Below are positions 36,595 to 46,581 of a DNA stretch of 64,000 bases, piece after piece; positions within the stretch are counted from its first letter, which is position 1, and each line of letters opens with the position of its first letter. The notes under the pieces were generated by a model that was not told the DNA's origin, did not search any database, and saw only the letters and a list, made by a program, of their open reading frames with translations. A program made the position numbers and the translations under genes. The DNA is from Wuchereria bancrofti. Lineage: Eukaryota; Nematoda; Chromadorea; Rhabditida; Onchocercidae. Location of the stretch: contig SSBO01000001.1 of NCBI GenBank assembly GCA_005281725.1, forward strand, positions 3,208,399 through 3,272,398, read 5' to 3'.

Positions 36595-38734
36595 ATGTCC
36601 AATGAGGGACCCACTGACATTCAATCAGGAATTAATAGTTCGACAACTTATCATGAAGATCCTAGTTTGAATTGCGACACTACTAAGAAACTAACCAAAC
36701 TAACGATTACCAGAAATAATTCGCCTCTCAAAAGTTTCGTGGGGAAGAAAACTCGAGAAAGAAATATGAAGATAGCTCGGGGACATCAGATGTTCAAAAA
36801 CATCGAATCAGCGCTGAGTGATGGTAATGCGAAAAGGAAATCATTGGAGCAAGGGAAGAAAGAGAGGCAATCTATTAATGAATTGGAATTGGGAGAAATG
36901 ATGCTGCGAAGTGCATTCGATAGTGAAGAGACACGAAAACCTCTAGATTCCTCTATGATAACTGCGGACGAACTCATCAGTTTGTTTGACCTTGCTGTTA
37001 GCGATTGTTGCTCAATGCATGACAAATTCAGTAAAATTTCTTGCTCATTATTGAGTAAACTTATAATACGTTCTTCCTTTATCTCCGAAAATGTCTTGTA
37101 ATATTGATTTTTTATGATGATATAGTTAAGTCCATCAAGTCACAAAACTAAAACATTAGAAGTCTACCGAGTTTTTTTAAATTAAATGCTTTTTTTTAGC
37201 CTTAATTTCCATATTACAAGAATAGAAAATATAAAACTCATATCAATGCTAAAAATACTGTTACTCGATCAAAATTACCTGTTTTCATTTAAACGAAAAT
37301 TATAAGAAATGATTGGAATTTCTGTTCCAGGAACTGCAATGAATGAAGGAAAGTTATGCCTCAGTGATGAAGACTGGAATCGATTTGCTTGTCACGTTGC
37401 AAGTGTCGCAATACAGGAAGTCAGAGGATTTGCAGTAACCGCTGCTATTATGGCTGTCAGTAAGTTATTACTTTTGTAAATTAAATGATTCAGACTATTT
37501 CGAAAATTTACCTAGGCCCTGAATGCGAAACGGTGCTGGAAAGTGATTGTTATGTCACTAAGTCAACTGTTACGTATCTGGTTTTACTTCGAATTGTGCT
37601 TATTCTTCTTTGCAAAAAAAAAGGCGTTATATTGAGTGCTTAACGCCTTTTTTTTGAAGTTTTTTAGAGACAAGGTAATTAAATTTTTAGGGACTGGCAA
37701 TGATTTCTTGTTTTAAAACTATTGAAGAAATTCTTGTTGTTGATAATTGCAGGACAAAAAAGCTTCCGATCAGCTTTTGCGCAAGAAATCAATGTTTTGA
37801 TGTCAAATTACGTCTTATTGGGAAAAAAGATCGGGCAAGGACTCCCGGAACTTGTGGCACATCTTCTGATTGCTAATTGGCCGCGAGAACACGCTCGATG
37901 TGATCTGGAATCGAATGATATTTTATTCTGTATCGTTTCATCAATTAAGGGCTGGTTGGAAACAATAATTGGCGAGGTGTATTTTGAAAAGTTTTCCTCC
38001 CATTTAATTTATACTATGTATTAAAACTACTTGACAGAATAAGTATTTTTATAAATCGGAACAACTGCAGGCAGACGAGATTGAAGAGATTGAGTCGAAC
38101 TGTGCTTGTGCACTGTATGAGGTGTGTCGTTTCGCGCAGCGCAAACTTTGGATGAAGTGGCCAGAATTAGTGGATGAATGTTATGCTGCCGTAAGAGATG
38201 GTATAACCTTAAATATCACATTAACCAAGTGAGTTTAGACAAGAAGTTAAAATTGCGAACTTAGCACCTACTGCTGTATGAGTCAATTTATGTATGAGTC
38301 ATTATATACATTGATTATTTTATTCCTTCGAGTAGTTGAGTTGTTCTGTTGTGTTTTTCTATTAATTAGTTAGATAAAATCAAACTTTTGTAATGTACTG
38401 GTATTAGCTATCTTAGCAAATTAATTTTTGTCTAAAATTTACGCAAATCCGTTTGGCCCATCGGCTTAAACGCTGATAGTTGACGGTAAGCAAAATATAT
38501 CTACTGTACAGCACGCTTTTAAAATTATATAGTGCTTTGAAAATATAGCGCTGTTGCATGGCGCTATCAAAAAATAATCAAAATATCATAAATAAAGATT
38601 AACTGGTAGATATGAATTGCAGGGAAGCACGAAAAGCGTTGTTAGATACCATGATTATGATGCACGAGTGGACTAGTCGGCATGCAAAAACACTGGTTAA
38701 TGTCAGCACACAAACATATAGAACTCGAGTGTAG
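36595..38734 (+). CDS. MIF4G-domain-like protein (MIF4GD/CTIF type)
   Basis: Exons 36595-37030, 37331-37459, 37753-37976, 38071-38228 and 38623-38734 join in phase to 352 residues. The first about 110 residues are polar and basic (VGKKTRERNMKIARG) and probably disordered. The rest is helical: RFACHVASVAIQEVRGFA, SFRSAFAQEINVLMSN, LLIANWPREHARCDLESND, CACALYEVCRFAQRKLWMKW and VRDGITLNITLTKEARKALL ending near HEWTSRH. The last helices resemble the end of the MIF4G domain in MIF4GD/SLIP1 and CTIF (RDG, then a leucine-rich helix and a tryptophan). Such proteins bind translation or histone mRNA factors. The assignment rests on fold pattern, not on a diagnostic motif. The ATG follows a good acceptor (aatttttcag). 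It lies 582 bp behind gop-1 on the same strand. Confidence 0.65.
37615..37655. repeat. Terminator-like inverted repeat inside a MIF4G-gene intron
   Basis: AAAAAAAAGGCGTTA (37615-37629) and TAACGCCTTTTTTTT (37641-37655) are perfect reverse complements around an 11-nt loop. It sits in the intron between exons 37331-37459 and 37753-37976. On RNA it would be a 15-bp stem with a GC-containing core and a U tract. Confidence 0.85.
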
Positions 38735-40205
38735 TTTATTTTCTCTATGCATTGTAATTTGTTACCTCAAATGGAAAATATTTTCAAATTATTCGACAGG
38801 TAGCGGCGGCGTTGATAGGTCATGCCGGTTGTACTTCGATGGAATCACTAATGATTTACCTCATCTTTTTGTACTTCTTGTTTGGAAGAATCAGTTAATC
38901 ATACGTGTGTGATTCAAAATGAGTATGTTGTTTGGGTTTTTTACTTTTAATGTGTCGATATTAAATCAGGACACACATGAAGGTGGTGGTTGCAGGCACA
39001 TATTGCCTGTACTTAATGATTACCGATGTTACGGACCCACCATATAAAGTGGTAGAGTCTTTGTTAGAAGTGTCGCCCTAAGTTTTAGAAGGAAGAACAT
39101 TTTTTATGTTCTTTTTTTATATTGATTAAAAAATCAATCGAAATGCAAACGCACTTCTACCTACATCTGTTTGTGATATTTAATAGAGACAGATTCGTGC
39201 AAAATAGTTGCATTCATCATCGAAACGGATTGCCCATCTTTTATTTCTGAAGTATTGTCTGTGGAACACATTACTCATTGTTTCTAAGTCATCTCTCCCT
39301 TTATAATTTCGCTAAAGGTAGTGCTAGTGCTTTACTGATCCTTCATTCCTCTTTCAGCCTTTTCAAATCGTTCATTTGATTTGTGTGTATATATTTGTAG
39401 TACGTCCCAGTTCCTATTGTTGTGTGCGTGCATTACACGAACTGCGTCTTACTGTTGTCTCAACGACACAATTTTTTGTTGCAAATTGTAATATTTCTTG
39501 TGTTTGTTTTATCTGTACATATTTCAGACGTTGATTGTCTAGTTTTTCTGTTTTTTCACAACTGTGCTGATTGCCTTTTGCTTTCCCCATCTAGCCCTTG
39601 CCATCCTTAAAAAAATGTGCGTGCATTCGTATTGTTACAGTTGATATTTTGATAAAAAGTGTTTGCAGGGCTGCAGAGCGTTAAGACAAATAGTAATGGG
39701 AACAGGTAGGTAATAGTCAGTTTGGCTTCACGGCATGGATCACTATCGGTCTGCTCATCGTCTTTTGACCTGATCGCCTTTCCACTCCCTGTCCATGCGA
39801 ATAATGGATTGATGATGATCCCTGCAACCGTTCAAATATCTTCTGTTTTTAGATAAAACAGGTCCACTGTACCAGACAAGTGGGCGTGTCAGGTGCACAT
39901 TTATAATGAGCGCAGACGTCGTGTCATCCCTACGCCTAATTGTATGTCACTTTTTCGGTGTGCAAGTGGGAGAGAGATGGGACGTCTGGGATCGATCATG
40001 TATCAGGTGAAGAGAGGCAGAGAAGAGGACTGTCTAGACGGAGGAGGGGCAATTGACAACGAGTTGTCTGTCTGTCTGTGTGTGTGTGTGTCGCTGTAGG
40101 ACATCTCCAGGGACGATCCCTTATGGTGTGGCAAAAGCCAATAGATCACTACTTGGTGTGTGCATTAGTCTGTGCTGGTGTCTACGTGGCCTGAGGCGCT
40201 AAGGC
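38735..40205. other. Interval before the RING gene
   Basis: No supported coding exon. From about 39.4 kb base composition shifts towards more G and C, with a GT/CTGT run near 40066-40092. A small segment bounded by tttgcag (39668) and gtaggt (39709) could be a 5' UTR exon of the RING gene. Confidence 0.35.
40066..40092. repeat. (CTGT)n/(GT)n microsatellite
   Basis: ctgtctgtctgtg followed by repeated tg dinucleotides. It is a simple repeat in non-coding DNA. Confidence 0.8.
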
Positions 40206-42287
40206 ATGGTACTTTCTGGTCTAGTACATTTCTTGAGGCGACGAGTTCGACCACCTGGACCAGAGTCTGAGCACTGCTTGCTAGGTAGTGAGCCGACGTG
40301 TTGCTCCACTGCCAGGTTACCCTCGCCACAACGACAACACATCGATGCTTTGCTGGTAAGTTTTGTGCTGAATCGCCGGAATCACTTGCTTACCGTTGTC
40401 GTTACTATCGTTATTCCTTTTTTGTTGTTATACCTAGGACCTTCGTAAAGCCTCACTGTGGTTAGTTGTACGGCATTCGTCGGGTGTTATTCCGATGGCT
40501 CGGCAAATGACTACTGCCCACCGATTGAGCTCTGGATGAGGACGGACTTCGATATTACCCGTGAACAGCAATACCACCACTTTTGCATGCACTTGCGAAG
40601 TGCCATACACACACACCCACATGAACTATGCTTTTCGTCCTTGTTCATCACGAGGTGACCTGCTTATTCCCAATACAGATTGACAAGGTGATGATTAGCT
40701 AGATGTTGTCCACTGTGAGATGGGTTGGGTTCTCTCCTTTTCACCTCAATAGCACACCGTCATTGATCGTTCAGCTTGCCCTGCGTGATCATTGCTTGCT
40801 ATATCTCAACTATCTCATCAACATACGGCCGCTGTCGTAATTCGTAAAACGTCAGCGTTATAGATCTGTTCTGTTTGCTATGTTTTCTCTTACGGGACAG
40901 CAATCTCGAGATAGCTCTTGAAAATGGGGTATCCATCCCCCATTTTCGACTACTGTTATAGGGAAGAAAGCAGTGTAGTAGAGTTGAATAGCTGATGTTC
41001 ACTCTTTAACAAATCCTATCAGTTGAATTTAAAACACGGGATACTATTCGGTTTTAGTGAGAAACGATATAAAGGATGAGATTCCACATTTGAGGAAGCT
41101 TGCATAGAATAATTTAGTAAGCCTGATTACATACAACTGTATGAGATTATTATGGCATCTGTTATAAGTTGCTTGTCACAGTAGGTGGACGGGAGGATAA
41201 TCATTTCCTGAATGAGAAAAGATATAAAGGATGACATCCCATATATCTGAAGCCCTTCGTAGTATTTTTGCCCCACAAAAAGGCCTTTGTACTTTTTTAA
41301 ACCGAGTTGTGTTCCTTTTCTTGTGGGAGATTTGATTTTCAAAACTCCTTGGGCTACAAGTCTCGTTCTACTATTATAGTGATAATTTTAAAGAAATCAA
41401 GTTTTCAGAAGCGTTTGAAGACAAAACTGGCTTGTGAACCTGAAGATCGGGCCAATGGAGTAGATGATGAATGCTGTGTGTGTGTGCAGCGGCGTGCATC
41501 AGTTCGAGCTTTTCCTTGCAGCCATAAAGTGTTCTGCCGGAATTGTGCGGTCCAGTTAATTGAGGTAGGCTACTATTTCAGGTTTTGTGGAACTTGTGCT
41601 AGAAGTGAATCTGTCTATGATTTCATTAACGTGTTGTGATTATACGCCGACATGATATAATTAGGTTAGATTAGTCTTCGCATTCGATATTTCAGCAACT
41701 TATGTGTGTACTTTTCTTCGTATATGCTCCTAGTTTTGAACAAATTTGGTTTCAAATTTGCTTTTTTGTACAAAAAAGGATGAAAACGCAAGCGACCCAT
41801 TCTCAAAATGCATAAAAGCTATTATTGCAGATGTTCCTTTATGAACAATCCCAATTATTTTAAGTGAGTAATCCATAAAACTCATGTTATGGGCAGCTGA
41901 AATTGCGGTTTATCTCCTTTGTTAATGATTCAGGCTTTCATTTTAGGTGGTGTTTAAGTTCGAAAATCCATTCACTTTCTGGGTTTAAACCTTTTTGTAA
42001 ATCATTCGTTTTAGCATGCAATCAACGAGAACAGAATGCGGATGAGCTGCATAATATGTCGTCGCGATATCGCAAGGTTGCAGTATAGTCGGCCGTCACG
42101 GTCTGCACAAATTCGTAAGCAGCAGGCGTTTCTTGACGATAATGATAGCAGGAACAGTACTACTTCCACTACTGCTTTTACTACTGTCCGTGTTCTGAAT
42201 AATGCAATTTGGTGTAGCCCGGATGTTTTCTCCAAATATTCATGTCAAACTTTCCCTATGCCTGTTACTCTTTCGTCTTCTCAATAA
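40206..42287 (+). CDS. RING-finger protein, probable E3 ubiquitin ligase (5' half tentative)
   Basis: The last two exons, 41409-41564 and 42015-42287, are well supported. Joined in phase they give a C3HC4 [35 protein letters not shown], then [19 protein letters not shown]. Zinc ligands are C-x2-C, C-x-H, C-x2-C and a final C-x2-C, spaced as in MEX3-like RINGs but with a longer gap before the last pair. RING domains recruit E2 enzymes for ubiquitin transfer. The tail is serine/threonine-rich. Two upstream exons fit in phase: 40206-40355, starting [18 protein letters not shown], and 40438-40467, [10 protein letters not shown] with a weak donor gtacgg. With these the product is 202 residues. Without that donor the second exon reads to an early TGA. 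The stop codon lies inside a CAATAAAC poly(A)-type signal. Confidence 0.6.
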
Positions 42288-43808
42288 ACTTTCTTTTCAG
42301 TATGTTTCGTTTTGTCTTGTTCTCTTTTTCGGCTCTTAATTTTGTAACTCACTCAATCTTTAAATTATTCAAAATACATGGGATAGAATATTGTAGATGT
42401 GAAGTGTAAATTATAATGTCAATACATAGGGTTGTCTGGAATTTTTTTTGACTGGAATATTTGTGCTGCATTCGTAGCGGTATAGCAGTAGTAGAGAGGC
42501 CATGTGCAACAATAGTTTTGGAATTTATGCGGATTAGTTTTGTGTAGAGTTCTTATCAACCTGCAATACATACTGGTGTTCAGGCCGCAACTTTTCTAAA
42601 GTTACGAATGCGAGACTGTCATTTCTTATTTCCTTTATCCAATTAGGGGTACCTTAAAATTTGTTTGAAATTTATCGAATATTTTGCTACTCTCTTTCAA
42701 ATACTCTTTCATCTTTCCAGAAGATTTATAATATTAGTATTTTGATTGGCTTCACTATACACTAACTGATTATATTTTATATAAGTATTGTTCCATGCGT
42801 GTGCCAAAGTCTTTCGTCATATTTATATGTGGTCAATTTGAAGTCTGTTCACGAGTACAGATGACGCGCCTACACACGTGTTCAGCAATCAGTAACACTG
42901 TGCATAAATCATCGTCACTGACTTATTTTCACATCGTGAATGAAATGCGGGAATTATTACATTTTAAAATATGGCGGTAGTGAAGTGCATTTCGCGAGTG
43001 CTTACTAGGATTGTAGGATGGAGGAGGGCAATTTGTTCAAATGGTGAGCTAAACGAGATATTTTTCTGTAGGAAGTTGATTTAGCTTTGAACACATTCGG
43101 AAATGAGACTGGACGGAATAGTCCTGCAAGTGGCTCAGGTTTGAAGGGGTAAGGAGTTGTAGTTAGGGTATTTTTCACTCAGTTTCAATGTAAGGAAGAA
43201 AGAAGGTGGAACTGATATTTGTTCAGTAGTTCGGAACAGGGAACTTTAAGTCAGAAAAAGAGCTGGAGGTGTTGGAGATCACCACTTGGATTCTCCGTGA
43301 GCTAGACATGAAGTGGAGGGTTTAGGGAAATACCACCTAATCTTTCTGGGTGTACTTTAGTGAGCGCCTTTCAAGAACGTTAGGTTCTTAAAAAAGAAAA
43401 AGATGTACTGAAATTTTCGAAGCCAACGAGAGTTTTGAGATTATTACCAGTAGTTGGTGAGTTTGGCTAGTAACAAAGTGAACTGAGTCGGAAATTGGGA
43501 TAATATATTATTGAGAGCACTGTGCTAATTGAGTGCATCGCTGAATGTCATAACAGCAACTTTCCTGTTGCTGCTGTCTCAGTTACGGATGACAGTAGAG
43601 AGGACAGGAGAAGTGGACTGCTCCACAGTCGAGGACAGTATCCTGATGTGCGTGCTAGCAGTAGGGCTGTCGCCAGTGCTGGGTGGCGGCAATGTGTACG
43701 AGTCGGCATGAGAAGGTGAACTGGTGTCAGCGTACAGGGGTTTATTCTTCACATTAACTGTTGAGCTTTCGGATGGTAAGACAGTCACTAATGTGAAAAG
43801 GTGTTGGG
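42288..43808. other. Interval between the RING gene and the tRNA pair
   Basis: No exon chain is recognised. Several 60-70 codon open frames overlap on both strands at 43.5-43.8 kb, as expected where G+C rises and stops become rarer. Confidence 0.4.
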
Positions 43809-43890
43809 GGCGAGATGGCCGAGTGGTCTAAGGCGCTGGTTTTAGGCACCAGTCTCTCCGGAGGCGTGGGTTCGAATCCCACTCTCGTCA
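43809..43890 (+). tRNA. tRNA-Leu, anticodon UAG
   Basis: This is an 82-nt class II tRNA. The acceptor stem pairs GGCGAGA with TCTCGTC (one G-T pair) before discriminator A. Box A reads TGGCCGAGTGG and box B GGTTCGAATCC. The anticodon stem CTGGT/ACCAG encloses TTTAGGC, so the anticodon is TAG (43843-43845), reading CUA codons. The long variable arm is leucine type. No intron and no encoded CCA. Confidence 0.95.
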
Positions 43891-43971
43891 AGCTGTATCG
43901 CGACACCACTTTTGTCAGAAAAACTGGCACTTATTGACTATGGTAGAAGTGTAGTAGGGGGTTGCGGGGAG

Positions 43972-44053
43972 GGCGAGATGGCCGAGCGGTCTAAGGCGCT
44001 GGTTTAAGGCACCAGTCTCCTCGGAGGCGTGGGTTCGAATCCCACTCTCGTCA
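43972..44053 (+). tRNA. tRNA-Leu, anticodon AAG
   Basis: It has the same 82-nt length and stems as the copy 81 bp upstream. The anticodon loop reads TTAAGGC, giving AAG (44006-44008), which after A34-to-inosine editing reads CUU, CUC and CUA. Differences from its neighbour are one D-arm base (GAGTGG against GAGCGG), the anticodon and two positions in the variable arm. Confidence 0.95.
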
Positions 44054-46581
44054 GGCAGGAGCCCGTTTTGTAGGTTGCATACTTTTCAAGCTGTCAAATG
44101 TCTGCAAGATTCATACCTGTTTCTATTCATTATCCAGAAGCAAAGGAGACTATGTTGTGTTTCATTTCATGAAATAGTTGAATTCCATGAAAATACTGAT
44201 TCGAATACCTTTGTTTCTACTCCTCTCTTGGATCAGTCTTTTCGACTGTCAGTCTATCATTATGGAAGGAAAGTGCCTTTCATTCTATTCATACCTGTTA
44301 ATATCACGTCACTAAGACACAGAATACGATTGGGACATGATCACGAGGAAGATGATAACAGTAGTGCTTAGAGCTAGCATTGCACTCCTGCTCATGTTTC
44401 AAATATCATTTCATATTCTGATGTAAAAGGATAAGTTTGCTGGCTGATATTTCTATTCCTTAGATCTTGAGATCGCTCCAGCACCTTGCCGCCTCTCTCT
44501 TTGTTCCTCTTCTAATAATAAGGTTTGCACAGTGCATGCACGCATTGACACAATTTGTAAATCTCGTACACATTGCGCCAATGCAACTATTGGTTCTGTA
44601 ACAAGCTCACTGTCTAACTGGTATAATGCTTCAATACGCAAATAACAAAGATACATGGATGATGGATGACCTGTGACCTTCCAGCTAGCTCCTGCGTGAA
44701 TCTCTGTTCACCTTCCTCACCAGTTCTTTCCATCAAGACAGCACTGACATCCTCACTATTCTTCTGCCCTCTGACCTTTCTTAGCGCTACACTGGCCAAT
44801 GCACTGAAATATGCTTTCAGTGCGGTGAACTTTAAAACCGCGCGATCTCTTCCCTGCATAAATGTTTGTCCATCCGAAGTGCCAACTGCACTGCGTTACA
44901 CTAAATCGCAGCGCGACATTAACAACAAAATGGCACTGAGCCAACAAATGCAGTACTCCAAAGAAGACCGTTGCCCGTTGCCTCAGTATGAGAGCTGTAA
45001 CGGTATTTGCAGTTACACTGTCGCGCTGTGTCGTACATTTGCAGCATATTGCAGCCTTTCGATTCATTTGTTATAAGAATCCGTGTGTTTCTTATTGCCA
45101 TCTTTGCGTCCCAAAAATGCCTCAGTTTAGTTTTGTGAGTTCCGACGGGTTACTGGATATCCCGAGTACCGAAGCAGAGAAGAGTGTATGGAAGGGTAAA
45201 TAGGATAGTTCTAGATGAGTGAGAGAAACCTAACATTTGTCCTTTAGATTATACCAGCAGAAACACCTTTTCATCCCTTTATACTGCAGCATTTCCCGCT
45301 GCTGCTGCAAATCAGCCGGGAAAATGTTAGGTTCTGTTGATGCTCTCTGCTCCTAACCCATATCTGTAGGATGTATGTATGTTGTTAACGAGACCTTACA
45401 GGACCTTACTACCATGGTTTATGTTTCAGTAATCATTTCGTCAGTCGTGACACTCTCTCGATTATGCTAATTCACCCGCAGAATCGCTCTATCCTAGATT
45501 CCCCGTGTTTCTAGCACCCTTAACATCTGGTAATTTTTACATGAACTGATGCTTCATTCAGTCGGTACAAGAAAGCAGTTATCGGTTATTCAAGTTTTCG
45601 CGAGTAGTTTACTACATCCTCTCTTGTGCTGCAGCACTATCCTGCAATTCTGGAATTGTGCAGTGTGCTGTGTGATGGTGTGATATCGGTGCATATCGGG
45701 GGTAGCTAAGATTTGTTTGTTAGTCGTGTCCTTCAAGGAACAATGCCTAAAGAAAGCATGAAAAGTGCATGGCCGTTTCCAGAGCATACTGTGGTCGGTG
45801 GCACTATCATCGACACACACACACACATACATATAAAACAACATACTCATATATACATAACGTAACATACACGCCGCAGAATAGACCAGGAGGAGCGAAG
45901 CATTTGGGATGAATCGTAGTAGTAGTAGTGGTGGTGGTGGTGGTCGTCATCATCGTGGTCGTCACCGACATTTTCACTATCATCCTCACGGTCATCATCA
46001 CTGTTAACATCACAGCACGAGGTGTTTCAAGAAAATCGATAATTTGTGCTGTGATATCATTGTTATTATCGGGCTTGGTGATGAACTGTGCAGAGAAGCT
46101 TGAAAAAATCGAATAGCGGTGGGTCGTGATGATGTCGTTTTAACTAGTCCTTGACCACTGATTCGGATAAAACTTCGTTCACTTTCTGATTACTATTGTT
46201 ATAAGCATTGCGAAACAGAATACTTTTCTACATTAACTCGTCAGATGCTAAAGAGGTGTTTCTCATATACCACCCTTTCTTCCCCACTTTATTTTGTTTC
46301 ATTTTATCCACACATAATTTTTATTCTGTCATTTTTATTCACTTTTGACAATGTGTGTTACTTCCGGAAGCGTACGCTTTTCTGCTTCAAGGATGTATTA
46401 TTGGCTTTGCAAACATTCTGAGTTAATTCCGGAAGTCCAGTTTCAGTTCATCTTTGTGGGACAACAAATTAGTATTTTAGTATTTTGTGGAACTTAAATA
46501 TTTCAGGAAAGTGCTCGTTTATAAATGTAACAAGGAGAGCGCTAACGACAAAACAAAGGCTATGAAGGTGTTTAATTCGTT
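44054..46581. other. Interval between the tRNA pair and the TLK gene
   Basis: Open frames up to 136 codons at 44.4-45.2 kb overlap on opposite strands and show no motif or splice structure. Simple repeats lie at about 45.8-46.0 kb. 5' untranslated exons of the kinase gene may be here. Confidence 0.4.
45811..45966. repeat. Simple-repeat cluster: (CA)n and GTG/GTC trinucleotides
   Basis: A cacaca run at about 45811-45828 is followed at 45917-45966 by gtagtagtagtggtggtggt and related gtc/atc triplets. Open frames across it encode only homopolymeric threonine or valine and are artefacts. Confidence 0.85.

Noticed and set aside
40434..40658. Open frames on both strands over the second RING-gene exon
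   Set aside because: The plus-strand frame with a clean acceptor explains the region; the other frames lack start and splice context.
44453..45203. Overlapping open frames up to 136 codons on both strands
   Set aside because: No splice structure or motifs, and mutually overlapping; expected where G+C is higher.
45807..46013. Open frame coding a poly-threonine run
   Set aside because: It is a translation of the GTG/GTC simple repeat.
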